64,000 nt of DNA from Xiphydria camelus. Taxonomy: Eukaryota > Arthropoda > Insecta > Hymenoptera > Xiphydriidae. Where the stretch lies: contig OY783200.1 in assembly GCA_963678675.1 (NCBI GenBank), positions 11,023,431 through 11,087,430 on the forward strand, read 5' to 3'. The notes under the pieces are model-generated. The model was given only the letters and a program-made list of their open reading frames with translations. It did no database searches and was not told the origin of the DNA. Each line of letters begins with the position of its first letter. The stretch's first letter is position 1. Shown piece by piece: positions 42,665 to 53,929 of this stretch. The position numbers and the translations under genes were made by a program.

Positions 42665-43307
42665 TATTAATTACAAATAAACTGTTTTCTCAGTGTACCG
42701 AATGTTACACCACAGGAAATGGAAAACTTTGCAAGCTCGTTCAATTTCTTCGTTCTATTTTTACCCGTTCAGAGAATTCGCCGTACGTTATTGTGTTATC
42801 CTCGCGACACCTTTTTCTTACAATTATTTCGACGAGCTATAGAAAAAAAATCACGTGTGCGCGTTCGATTCTTCTCTACGGGATTCCCAAGAAGAGACCC
42901 CTTCGGCTAACGTGATACACACGTCTTTATAGATATCCTCTCGGCCGCTTTCAGGGACGGGGATTATTCTAGCGCGCATACTTCGAGGGGATATGCTTCT
43001 TCTTCTTTTTTAATTTACTAGCACTGTGCTAACCCGCAGATTTGACGCGAAATGGCCAAATTCGAGGCTATATTATAATAGGTATCTACATATTCTTAGC
43101 GCCGATACCGGGCGAAGCGACACCAGTCGCGGTAGATAAATAGCGGAAAGGAGAAAAGGTCGTTTCGTGAACGCGCGCCGTAAACACCTCTAGAAGCGGC
43201 GTCGCCGCAGAAAGGATTTCTTAGCTTTTCTTTTCGCTTCGTTTCGAGTGATTCGCCCAGCGAATGAGTTTAGATACGGTACGACGCGTTTTGCTACGCG
43301 ATGCGAG
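42665..43307. other. Unassigned stretch
   Basis: AT-rich then CpG-rich DNA without a recognisable gene; TTCGATTCTTCTCTAC at about 42867 also occurs in similar form near 37915. Confidence 0.3.
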
Positions 43308-43315
43308 CGATTTAA

Positions 43316-43398
43316 CCCTAGATAGCTAACGTTCGTCGTTGCGACGAATACGGAATACACATTTAGCTGTCTCCTTCTGGAAGGTCAGCTATCTAGGG
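43316..43398. mobile_element. 83-bp piggyBac-type micro-MITE
   Basis: Termini CCCTAGATAGCT and AGCTATCTAGGG, with TTAA on both sides (43312-43315 and 43399-43402). TTAA duplication with CCC termini is the piggyBac signature. Confidence 0.75.
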
Positions 43399-43525
43399 TT
43401 AAATCGATGCACCCAGAATAGTTTTGAAATTAGGATTTCTCTGGTGCGGTAATCGAAGTGGCACCTGCACAGTGGCACTGGGAGTAAGCTATAGAGGAAA
43501 GACTAAGAGATTTGTTCTCGTTACA

Positions 43526-43792
43526 CTGAGAAAAAGATTCGGTGAAATCAACTGAAATTTAGTTGAACAGTCGCAGTTAAATATTTTATTAACTCAAATA
43601 ATATTCATTTGTCCCGATCAAGCATTTTGGCTGAAGTAATATTTTTTTCTCGATAATTGTATTTTGTTAAGTCGAGAAAATACCTATTTTATCGAGGCAA
43701 ATGAATATTATTTCAGCTAATGGAACGTTTAGTTGCGATTATATTCGACTAAATGTTTAGTTGATTTCACCGAATTTTTTTCTCAGTGTACC
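43526..43792. mobile_element. CACTGAGAAAAA foldback MITE
   Basis: It begins CACTGAGAAAAAGATTCGGT and ends in the complement, with TA on both sides. Arms of about 110 bp contain TTTAGTTGAAC-like repeats and pair almost to the centre. Confidence 0.75.
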
Positions 43793-45563
43793 TTCGCTCT
43801 CTGTATTCATTTCTGTATGCTATGGTATATCGCGTCGCTATTGCCGAAAGACTGTCTACCAAAAATTGCTGTTATAAAGTCAAAAGGGTGTATGAACAAG
43901 ATTTTTTTATTCACTGAAATTTGCCTAAGTAAGCTTACCTATCTAGATTGAACGGTGAAAAAGAAATTGGAAACTTGAAAGTAAACGGCCGTATAGACCA
44001 TATCCTATATACCCTTAGTTTTTCAAATTTTTATTTTATTATTTTTGGACATTACATATTTCAAAAATACTTATGAATTGTGTTTACAAACCCCTACGGA
44101 AGTTCTTCCTAGTTTCTGCTTGGTTTTATCTCGCCGTTTCCTAATGAATGCGTTGTCTTAAAACACTGTTAGAAGTGTTTGTGATTTCACAATATGACAC
44201 TATACGGATGTGTAGGAAATTCAAAAATACATTTTTAATTTTAATAAGCAAACTTTGAATTCGCTACAAAACTTTTAAAATCACAAATTCGTTTTGATTT
44301 CCAAACACATATTAGGAAATAAAAAACTCGTATTCTTATTTAATCACACTGTCTCTTTAAATAGGGCACGCGTTCACTCTGAACTCCTAACATCGTGTTT
44401 GTATTTCACAACAGCGTTTGAAAAAAACAATACCCATATTTGGTTTTAAAACATCTATGGGAAAAACCTAAAACGCGTCTCTTTTGAATTTACAATACAT
44501 TGTGATGTTTCAATAGCGTCGTCGGTTCAGTTTGCGTCTACGTGTGATATAATAATGATGTTTCAAACAGTGCAAATTGTACCGAATTGTTCTATAAATA
44601 ATGAACGATAGATATTATCATAATCGCTACTGTTTTGAAAAGGAAAGTATCAACTTATTTTATAAAATTTAATGAGAAGAACCTTCGAGAGTAGTCACTG
44701 TCATGTCGTCACCCTCATGAGAAAACCTCGTAAATCCAAAATGATAAAGTGTTCAGGAGAGCTAAAAAACTGTTTTTCTCAATTGCACAATGTTACATTT
44801 GCTTAAAATCAACATAAGGATTTACGAGGTTTTCCTACGAGAATCACAGAACACTCCACAGTATTCCACACGGATGGATATATGAAGTTGGATTTAAGAG
44901 GTGGTCATGTTGAAATCGGATGAAAGTGGATATGTGAGTTTTATAATTTTTTTAATAACATGAATTCTAATAAATGTTTATATATGAGGTTTTCCCTATC
45001 GCTCGGTTACAACTTTATCTACTAGATGGCATCAATATCTCATTTTCATATAAAAATGGATTTACGAGGTTTTCTCATGACACTGTTAGAAGTTTCTATT
45101 AGGAAATCACAATAAATGTAATGGAAGCATTTTTACAAACACGAGTGTACAGTAAAACTAATGCATAATGGTGTTAGGAATTCCGAAATCGTTGTATTTT
45201 AAAATCACAACACTTTGTGTGGAAAAGTAGAAGCGCTTCGGTACTGTGAAATTCAAAAGATGAGGTGTTGTGAAATCACAATACTCGTTTTACGAAACCG
45301 AAGTACTCGAGTATACCAGAAAAAGTACACATGTGTATAGAAAATTATAAACGCGTGTTAAAATATTGCAAGACGTTGACTAAAATCGATATACAAATGT
45401 GCATTAATTATAGCATACGGGTATAGTGCTTTTCGTACGACTGCTACGAATTTGCCACCCGTACGTCTATGGAATTTACTATACACATGTAGTGAGAAAG
45501 TAAGGACTGTAATAATATAAATATCAAAAAATCTTTAAAAAATATTTATATTCAAAAATTTGT

Positions 45564-48500
45564 TTACACCAATTCTTCAACAAGATCTTCTTTTGCATCT
45601 GTGCGATCACGCAATGCATCGCACAGTTTTTTGACCGCAGGTTCGTAGATAGTTCCTTTTCTCTTCGATCGAAGCGGTCTCTTGTTTCCTGTTGGGGGAT
45701 TTATGTCCAAAAGCCATCTGGAAAATAGAAGAAGGCATTTTTTCATAATGTATCGAAAATATTTATTTATTTATTAATATTATTAATTAATATTAATTAA
45801 TATTAATATTATTAATATTTATTTAAAAATGTTAATGAAGTTTAAGAGATTAAAAGAAAATTAAAATTAACATAATTTCTGATATCGTATTAAAAGTGTA
45901 AAATATGTATGTATAAAACCGTTTTTTACACAATTTTTAAAAATATCTTAGTTTTCTAATTTTTCCCGAGAAAAAAATAATTGTGCAATTTAAGATGATC
46001 AACAAAAATTATTTTGATATAAAAATTGAAAATTACATACCTTTGTATGAATTCCAAGGATTTTGTCAACCCTTCTGGATAACAAATTCCAAATACAAAA
46101 TATGTCAAAAAACTGATAAGAAATCCCCCAAGAAGGCTTTTTGGCCGGAAACAAATTTTTTTTTCGACGAGGACGAGGCAGCTCGCAGTTTCGTCGTATA
46201 GAGAGCGGCCTGTAATCGATAAATTAACATTGTTATAAACATTTAATATTCTTATTGCTTACTTTGTAATATCATAACTGTTGCTATACCTTTAATTACA
46301 AGCATTGGTGTATTGACATCCACGAGCTTCTCGATGTCTGCTTCTGTTTGGGTGTCCTGAAATTAATACGACTCGTTTAACGTATAACGTCAGTTACATA
46401 TTCGAAAATTATGTATGTATATATTTGAATAGTTAAGCAATTACGTCAGCAATTATAAACAATGAGTCTGTTTTCTCGTTGAAATAATGGACGATAATCG
46501 GAAAAATGGCCAAAACCAGAGGAGTATTGCAGCGCAGGTCTTCACAAAATGCCTGTGACATTTCCAGCTCTTTCTGCATCAATGTATGCTGATCTGTAAG
46601 TTTCATTTTTTTCGCTGTCCGCACAACGCAAAAGTCATGGATATACTCGCGAATTTTTTTAAAAAGGCTTATGTTCTTCATCCAAATGCCTCGGACGGAT
46701 TTTCCCAAAAGAAGAGAGGCGTGATGTAAAAAATTATCTGGCTCTTTTAACAACGGCCATTCTTCCAGTGCACACTGAAAAAAATTTTCAGGGAATTGAG
46801 CAATAATTCTGGCTGAACCAACCAGAATTTCTAGCCACCGTGGCCACAGCCAGAAGTTTTCTTAAGACAGCCGGACGAGTATGGTTAAGCTAATATGTTT
46901 AAAGTAACAATATCGTGATGTTTGTGTCAAGCTGCGCTGTACTGTTGAGCCAGTTATTTATTCTGATTGATTCAGGACGTGCAGTATGCCTACGTAAGCT
47001 GTACCGTATCGCTAAATTGCACGGAAATTCTGGTTCATCTAGACAAGCAGTATAGCTGTGTCAGCTATACCGTATTGCTAAATTGCGCGGGAATTTTGGT
47101 TCATTTAGACAAGCAGTATAGCTGTGTCAGCTATACCGTATCGCTAAATTACAAGTAGGATTTTGCAAAAAGGGGGCGCGCACGCCTATGCTGCCGCCTG
47201 CCAACCCGCCTACTGGTGTCGGTTTTTTTTTTCAATCCTTACCGGGATTCGATTTTTTTTTTTTTTTTTTTATAGAAGGGGAAATGCATTTACGCACCAT
47301 CCGCAGGTTTGGCTAGAACCCGGAGGTGTGTGGGGCTCGGGTGATCCCGCGATGAGAAGGTGCAATGTCGCGGGGCCCACACCGGGATTTGAACCTGCGT
47401 TCTTTAGATGAGGTGCCTCGAGACTGTCGCATTCTACCAATTGCGCCACCGACTCTTCAAGTGGTCTTAGCTAAAACCGGCCTTTTTATACAATGCAACG
47501 CTGAGATATCTCGGCAAAAATATTTAAATAAATATTTAATTTGCTATCGGGGTACCGACTCGACTTCTACCGGTATACCATTTGTCTCGGGCAGGACCAC
47601 ACAGTTGCAGGGACCTCTTCGGCCGGGCTTGGTCGGTATTTGAGCCACTTTTACCGGTAGAAGTCGAGTCGGTAATTAGAGTTGGTGTCAATTCAGGAGA
47701 TCGAAGCGTCTAATCTCGACATCGTGAATTTGTGAATAATGAAAATTACTCAACATAATTCACAAATCCACGATTTCGAGGTTAGACGCTTCGATCTCCT
47801 GAATTGAGACCAACTCTAATTACCGACTCGACTTCTACCGGTAAAAGTTGCTCGAATACCGACCAAGCCCTGCCGAAGAGGTCCCTGCAACTGTGTGGTC
47901 CTGCGCGAGACATTCAGTATAGTCCACCCAGCCATACCGTTCAGTCACACTACACATAAGTTTAGTTGGTGTAAGAATACGTCAATCTGCTTAGGATAAC
48001 CTTTCTAGTATATTAAGTAATCAGATGCCATATTGCTGCATCAAACATACTCTCTTAGCAATACTTGGACTGCTAACATAGCAATGCCGTATCTCAAACA
48101 CAACTAATAGAATTACTGTAATAAAAATATTTTTAGGGGGAAATGGCTAGAAAGTCTCAGCCAGAAATGTATTGCTGTTAAAACTAAAGATTTTTTTCAG
48201 TGCAGAGTGAACCGTTCCACTCCTGCGATTAAAAGTGATTCGTTGCGACGGGTACGTTTCAATTAAGATTTGTTTGGTCTTTTCAAGGTCTCTTTCACTA
48301 GCGACAGCTTGCTCTATAAGCCACTGCTTCTTCCAAATCTGTGTCTCTTTGGATTCTTCAAGCGGTAGCGGCGGCTCATAGGCGACACAACCGTATTCGT
48401 CCACTGCGAGAGCTTGCTTTTGTTTGGCGTGAGTAGTTGACGAATTCCCCTTGGACGATCTCTGCTGTTTATTATAATGAATCCTCGTATAAATTTGAAT

Positions 48501-50665
48501 CGCTAGGGATTCATATCCTCTTCCAAAGGTTGAAACTCTGTCATCGAATTTGACATCATCTCTAAAGGATTCGGGATATCGAGATACGATTTGCTGTGCA
48601 ATTTTAAAGGACGTGCCCCGCCTTTCGTCCTTTAAATCTTCAGCCTGATACTCCGCGATTACTGCTACCATTGAGCGCCGATCAGCAGGAAAGGGAACTT
48701 CCTTGTGTTCACAGGCTTCCATAAGTCTCCGTGAAAATTTGCCCCACGGCAGAGGTTTTGAAATGGTGTCTTCGGCGATTGCGGTAAACGATGTTGAGGC
48801 TTCTGTTAAATTATTAAAAATCAAATTGCATCAATTTAAAGACATTTTGACATGGTCCCAATACATTAAAGTTCATTTAAATTCAACAAATCTCTGTATT
48901 GCTAAATTTGTATTTATTTTTTTAGCCTACAAAAATTGTGTGAATTAGTCATATATTTTCATACCTGATAGATCGACGACATTTGCTGCAGATGTCTCAT
49001 TAGTTAAATTGCTGCTCGTAAGCAATTTCTCCTCAGTCAAGTAAATGATTGGCAGAGACTTTTCCATTTGTGCAGACGTCTCAAGAGTTAAAAGAGCTTC
49101 GGTGTTACTCAAAATCTTTTTCTCTCTCAGTGTCAAAGTTACAGGATCAGAAGATGCATTAGCGAGATGCAATAACACGAAGTCGTCATGAATTTCTGAT
49201 TCATCTCCTTCCAGTAGTAGCTGTTAATTTTTAATGAAATATATGTAAATGCAGAAGGAAAGGCCGGGGCTGTTGTCAAAAACTGCGGTTTTCTTATTGG
49301 ACAAAGGTGATGAATATTTATTTAAAATATTAACTGCTGTTCAGGACCTTATTTGAAAGAATGAAATAAAAATTTTTTCAAAATTCTTCGTGAAGACCTT
49401 CGAGAGATATGAATTTTAAAGTTTAAAAAAGTTCCTTTCGAAAATCCTCTTCGGTGGCGATTATTTCAAGAAAATACGAAAATATTTAAGACAATACACC
49501 ACATAGAAAATGGAGAAATTTTCCCATAAGAAAGATTCCCTTTCAATGTGAATAAGCCAATTACAATTATGAAGGTAATAATTATGTTGCCTGTAGCAGT
49601 TTAAAATTAATTTAACTTAACCAGGTAAATTAAGAATGTTGTAATACTGGTAAAAAAATGTTCATCATTAAAAAGAGAAAATGGGTTTTCTCCGAGAAAT
49701 GAGTAACATTTATCTGGATAGAACAGGATCGGAACTGTCTCAACTTATGAGTGATTGGAATAGAATTATCATTTTGGGGGAACAAGTTACATTCTTCATT
49801 AGATGTAAGAAAATAAACATTTTTCCGGGTCATATTAGAGATGAAGAATTTTTTAATTTCAGGTATGATAATTTGAAAGTTTTAACGAAGGCAAATACCT
49901 ATCATAACATGTTTAACAAAAGAATTCTAAATGTAGAGATTCAGGATGCTTCTATAAATTTAATGAATTTACGGAAATCAGCAAAATTTTTGGAAAATAG
50001 ATTACAACGAATTTTACTTGTAGACATATTCAAAAGATTTGTGTTTTCTCAAATGACTAGGCTTAATAAAATGAAGTACGAAAAGAGGGAAAAACTGAAA
50101 AATAAGGAAAAAGAAATAAAACTGAAAAATGAAGGACAATATAAATATTAAAACTGATACTGTTGAACTTCACATCAAATGTATCAATCAATAATATACA
50201 AATTTTAATTTAAATGTAACAATAATATTGATTATAGAGATTGGTTTATGGGTTATTAACAATACTCTCGAATTTGACATTATTAAGATGATAGTGTTAT
50301 TAGTAAATATTATTAGTGGGTTGAGAAGAAGAAAGTAATATAAGTAAGGAAGTGAGGGGATAACGGTTGTTAGAGATATAAATAGAGAATTCAAGCATCT
50401 GTGGGTCATTACGTCTCTCAAGAGGTTTCGAAGAGGAACCGAAACGTCAGACATGAAGTGATTGTTGTTAACGGTTGTTTGGCCTGATAATTACCTGGTT
50501 CAGTGAAATTAATTTCAATTAAAATTATAAAAAAAATCTTACTGTATATTCTCCTTCTGGAAGCTCCAACCGTTCTTTGGCTCCAGCAATGACTTCCGCG
50601 ACGCTTTCGCCGGGTACGAAAACCTTACGTTTTTTAACTACCCCTACCACCTTAAACAACGGCAT
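45564..50665 (-). CDS. Accessory gene of the CACTA-like element (CIDE-N-like N-terminus), interrupted by a MITE
   Basis: Six exons (50543-50665, 48965-49220, 48203-48802 plus 46445-46770 around an insertion, 46290-46356, 46041-46209, 45564-45717) join through GT/AG sites into a 564-residue frame with no stop once the insertion and one CA are left out. The N-terminus 'MPLFKVVGVVKKRKVFVPGE', 'AKERLELPEGEYT' and 'LLLEGDESEIHDDFVLLHLA' has the layout of a CIDE-N domain (ubiquitin-like fold); this is tentative. The middle has 'PWGKFSRRLMEACEHKEVPF' and basic/acidic helices, and the C-terminus 'TYFVFGICYPEGLTKSLEFI' and 'WLLDINPPTGNKRPLRSKRK'. Similar multicopy proteins occur in arthropods and fish without known function. 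By position it could be the equivalent of the second (TNPA-like) protein of plant CACTA elements, which I infer only from layout. Confidence 0.7.
46980..47157. repeat. 63-bp tandem repeat, about 2.8 copies
   Basis: Units contain AAGCTGTACCGTATCGCTAA / AGCTATACCGTATTGCTAAA and GGTTCATCTAGACAAGCAGT. Because the unit length is a multiple of three it creates a spurious open frame. Confidence 0.85.
47165..47460 (-). mobile_element. tRNA-derived SINE, copy 1
   Basis: On the minus strand it begins GAGTCGGTGGCGCAATTGGT (A box) and has GGTTCAAATCC (B box, 47385-47395). A second B-box-like remnant precedes the A-rich linker, then the body CCGACACCAGTAGGCGGGTT. Same family as 55105-55250, but with about 130 extra bases between the two B-box-like parts, so possibly dimeric. 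Confidence 0.75.
47584..47911. repeat. Long hairpin, arms of about 160 bp
   Basis: GTCTCGGGCAGGACCACACA at the left pairs with TGTGTGGTCCTGCGCGAGAC at the right, and pairing continues through CTTCTACCGGTAxAAG and GGAGATCGAAGCGTCTAA almost to the centre. An extra copy of CCGACTCGACTTCTACCGGT sits just outside at 47552. Confidence 0.85.
49680..50153 (+). pseudogene. Penelope-like element ORF fragment (N-terminus)
   Basis: 156 residues: 'SELSQLMSDWNRIIILGEQV', 'RCKKINIFPGHI', 'YHNMFNKRILNVEIQDASIN', then a lysine-rich coiled-coil-like end. This is the usual N-terminal region of Penelope-like reverse transcriptases; the catalytic domain is missing. It lies inside intron 1 of the accessory gene on the opposite strand. 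Confidence 0.55.
50400..50460 (+). ncRNA. Degenerate hammerhead-like motif
   Basis: ACGTCTCTCAAGA, then a stem GGTTTCGAAGAGGAACC, then GAAACGT. The order (core, stem II, GAAA, closing stem) recalls hammerhead ribozymes found in Penelope-like elements, but the core CTCAAGA differs from CTGATGA at two positions, so it is probably inactive. Confidence 0.25.
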
Positions 50666-50927
50666 TTTCTTAGAAACACAATATCACACAACTTAGCACA
50701 ATGGTAGATATATATGATGACACCCGTGAGTCTTTGTCGGTGAAAAACATGAAAATTGCACCGCGAACAAAACAAGTTTTAGTTGGTTTGGGCCAAAAGA
50801 GTCTCAAGATACTTCCGTTTCGTCGGAGGCTCACGACTGAAGTGATGGAAAATTAAGACAAAGTGGGCGGTAGTAGGTACATTTCTTTGTATGTACTAGC
50901 TGTGCTCCCCAACCCCCGGAGGGTAAG

Positions 50928-51012
50928 TACCGGGGGCCCCTTTCTCAAACTCGCTCGTCTCTTTGCGTGCACGCAAAGATACGAGCGAGTTCAAGAAAGG
51001 GGGCCCGGGCTC
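50928..51012. repeat. Hairpin of about 80 bp
   Basis: GGGGGCCCCTTTCTCAAACT pairs with AGTTCAAGAAAGGGGGCCCG around the palindrome TTTGCGTGCACGCAAA. Confidence 0.8.
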
Positions 51013-51035
51013 CGTGCATCGGGTCCCAAGGTCGC

Positions 51036-51325
51036 CGGGGTTTTAAATTGCTTTAGAAATTCTCTACTTTTTAAATAAAATGATATTCTTTTTTTAACTC
51101 AATTGCTTATAAACTGCCAAGTAAAATAAACAATATCTCTCGATATATTGAATTAATTTTATTTCTTTGTGTTCCATAATTTTATTAGTTACATTCCCTA
51201 CACATTACACTCGGGTCATTTGTCTGTAATTATCATAATTTTTGAAATATCTCCGTTTTTAAAAATTGCTTTACCAACTACTTGGTGCGTCCGGAGAACC
51301 GCTGGTGCTACACATACAGTCTATG
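51036..51325 (+). mobile_element. Partial copy of the 20.3-25.1 kb element arm
   Basis: Same sequence and order as 20670-20960 (ATATCTCTCGATATATTGAA ... CTTGGTGCGTCCGGAGAACC), with scattered substitutions. Lies between the two genes of the CACTA-like element. Confidence 0.8.
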
Positions 51326-51780
51326 TCTACGCGAATTTTCCACCACTTCATAATTTAAAAATCGACGAAGGTTATTGATTTTTTCCGACCAGGAATTAAG
51401 AACCAAAATAATGACGTTCACAATATAACATTTATGTACCATTAATTACGAAACATGGGTTATGAATTCCCTTGTGAACGCTTCGTATGGGAAATTATTT
51501 TTCGCGCGAGAAAATTCATTTCGTTGACGAGATCTATCTTGGAAGGGATTTTCGAATCGTACTTTACATCCGTTAACGAATTACATTCCGTCCACGAAAA
51601 ACATTTCTCACGCGCCGAGAATAGCCCCCCACTTCGTTGCAGTTCGTAGCAATTCGCAAACAGAGCATACAAACTATGCGTTTGTTCACGATTCGCAGCC
51701 CGGGTGGACCCATCATAAAAGATACGCGCGTCGCCATATCCATAAATTAAGCCATCGAGACGCTCTGCGAGTCCTGGAGT

Positions 51781-51870
51781 CTTTCGCACGCTTTTTACTT
51801 TAACACTTTTCCCGAATTTCCGAGAACTCGAATTTGGAGAAAGTGTGAAGTAAAAAGCGTGCGAAAGGCT
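51781..51870. repeat. Hairpin of about 90 bp
   Basis: CTTTCGCACGCTTTTTACTT is repeated in complement at the other end; the centre is AATTTCCGAGAACTCGAATT. Long enough to form a stable stem. Confidence 0.75.
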
Positions 51871-52201
51871 ACCCGGGGAGACACGCAGAAACATCGACGT
51901 CCCGTGGTGCGGTCCAGCGACGGAAGTACGCGTGTCTCAATGGCTTAACCCTTGAGGGATGGAGTTAAAGAGGGAACAGGACAGAGTTAAAGTATAAATG
52001 CGGTTGCCACATGGCAACGCCAGTCCTACGTGGGTTAATTTATGATAGGGCGACTCGCGTCTCGTGTATGGTAGGTCGACCCTGGAAGGTAACAAAGGAC
52101 AAAGGGTACGTTAAATTCTACATACTTACTTTTTTAAGCTTATACGTACCATAAGTTACCGGAAATTTGTTGAATGATATTTTGTTTCCAGTATTCCACC
52201 C

Positions 52202-53929
52202 CTATATATCCTGACCAACTATACTATGCTTCAATTTGACGCCGGTTGTAGTGTTTAAAGTGTATATATGAAGTGGCGGATGTCTTATTAAATTATTCAC
52301 ATTTAGGCATTCGTAGATTTTATTTGCTGAGGTCATAACTTCATAAAAACGAAGTAAAAAATTGAAAGTAGTAATTAATTTTTCTAAAACCAAATACACA
52401 TTTTCCTCACCATCCGTTAGTATCAGAGAAATTCTACCAATCTCTACACCGTACTGATACTTCTTTTGACGAATAATTACGGCATCTCCTCTTTTATAAA
52501 TCATGCCTTTTATAACAGCATTTGTACATTCCAATATTTGAGACTGTAAATTAGCCTTGTTAATCACGGTTTTTATTGCATCTGAATATAATTCAAATTG
52601 GAAAGCAACTCCTTCGTTAAAGTGCAGTAAATTATTTTGCAAGTTACAACCCATGCGAAGAAGAGCCTGATAACGCTCATGTTTTACACTCAAAGTTTTG
52701 GTAACATTGATGAAATTCCGGACGGTTCTGATAACTCTTTTAAAATATGTGTGTTTGCTTTCAAAACGTAGCGTCCAGACTTTCATCAAAGGACCAAATT
52801 GTAATATCAAGTCAGGGTAATGGCTTAGATAATGATGTTTCGGACGCAGACTGATAGATGGAAACAAGGTTTTCCGCAAGGCAATGTACTCATTGATCAG
52901 TACTTGCAAGTACGATAAGAAAGTTTTGTGAATAATTGGAGCACATACTATTTCAACTATCTCAGTGATAAGCAAGATAGATTGCCACACTGGATCGTCA
53001 AAATCTTCGATTTTGTCTCCAATAATGAGAGTAAAAAATCTCAATAAATTCCAAATTTGCCATGCGCCACCTACAACTCTCTTTTTATCAAACTCCACTT
53101 GCGTTGGTTTATCCCTTGCGTCTTCAGTCGAGAATGGAAAAGCCTCAATTCTTCGATTCAACTGGCCGTAGTCAAACCATTTTTTGGTCACGAAATATTT
53201 CATGTAAATAGCCAAGTCAAAAGCGATTACGCCTTCCATCAAATCGTGTCCTAAGCATGGTGGTAGGCCCGGCGAACAAACATGGAAACTCAATAACTTA
53301 TTGAAACAAGAGTCGAATTTAATACCTTGATGACTTTCCTCTTTTGATTCTTTTTGAAGAATTTCCAAAGAAAAATTATACGATTCCTTTGTTCGAGTGT
53401 CGTACCTCTTCGGAAAATATTCCTCGATATTTTTTAAGCAAAGACTCTTTTTCCTTGGTTTGAGAAAGTCATCGTGCTGTACCAAGCAATACCGACAGAA
53501 GTAGGTTGAACTGCTGAAATTTTCAACAAAACCACCAAGACTATGACTCCCAAGATTATCTCCTGCTATAAAAATTAATCCTCCTTTTACAAAATGATTG
53601 GGGCTGATTTCAACTCCACCTTTCTCAAGCTTCATTAAGTCTTTAACAATTGTGCCGTAAACTTTGCGATGATCAAAGTATTTTTCTTTTACAAGCGCAA
53701 CCAGTTGAATCGAATCAATGTGAGTCCGAATGTAATCTGGCAAGTTACCTATGGACATGTACACAGCCAAAAGCTTGTGCTTTTTTTTGGCAGCTCCAAT
53801 AGGATTAACAACCTCAAAGCTGTCTTGGTACAATATAATCTTAATTGCGTCAGGATTTTTCTTAAAGAAATCATTATAATCAAAAAGCTTTACCGTCTGT
53901 GAAGTCTTGCAGCGAATTCGAGTCTTCAT
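52202..53929 (-). CDS. Transposase-domain protein of the CACTA-like element, main part
   Basis: 575 residues without a stop. It belongs to a multicopy animal family with the order 'YQDSFEVVNPIGAAKKKHKL', 'LAVYMSIGNLPDYIRTHIDS', 'VKDLMKLEKGGVEI', 'FIAGDNLGSHSLGGFVENFS', 'YFCRYCLVQHDDF' and 'LPPCLGHDLMEGVIAFDLAI'. Then come 'RPKHHYLSHYPDLILQFGPL' and 'RFESKHTYFKRVIR'. D in AGDNLGSH and the H-D-L-x-EG block are candidate catalytic or metal-binding positions. I place it with CACTA (EnSpm) transposases from this pattern together with the CACTG termini and 3-bp duplication. The upstream frame (53926-54921) overlaps it by ATGA and probably belongs to the same protein. Confidence 0.65.
   Translation of the reverse strand: MKTRIRCKTSQTVKLFDYNDFFKKNPDAIKIILYQDSFEVVNPIGAAKKKHKLLAVYMSIGNLPDYIRTHIDSIQLVALVKEKYFDHRKVYGTIVKDLMKLEKGGVEISPNHFVKGGLIFIAGDNLGSHSLGGFVENFSSSTYFCRYCLVQHDDFLKPRKKSLCLKNIEEYFPKRYDTRTKESYNFSLEILQKESKEESHQGIKFDSCFNKLLSFHVCSPGLPPCLGHDLMEGVIAFDLAIYMKYFVTKKWFDYGQLNRRIEAFPFSTEDARDKPTQVEFDKKRVVGGAWQIWNLLRFFTLIIGDKIEDFDDPVWQSILLITEIVEIVCAPIIHKTFLSYLQVLINEYIALRKTLFPSISLRPKHHYLSHYPDLILQFGPLMKVWTLRFESKHTYFKRVIRTVRNFINVTKTLSVKHERYQALLRMGCNLQNNLLHFNEGVAFQFELYSDAIKTVINKANLQSQILECTNAVIKGMIYKRGDAVIIRQKKYQYGVEIGRISLILTDGEENVYLVLEKLITTFNFLLRFYEVMTSANKIYECLNVNNLIRHPPLHIYTLNTTTGVKLKHSIVGQDI

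Larger units (their letters stand above)
46773..48202. mobile_element. CACTG-ended insertion in exon 3 of the accessory gene
   Basis: Both ends read CACTGAAAAAAAT inward and share TTTCTGGCTGA and TCTAGCCA further in. CA is duplicated (46771-46772 and 48203-48204). Removing it restores the frame ...VHSAL-EEWPLLKEP... The 1.43 kb body is a collection of other repeats: a 63-bp tandem repeat, a SINE and a long hairpin. Confidence 0.8.

Noticed and set aside
46967..47158. 63-residue frame with internal repeats
   Set aside because: Produced by a 63-bp tandem repeat; no family resemblance.
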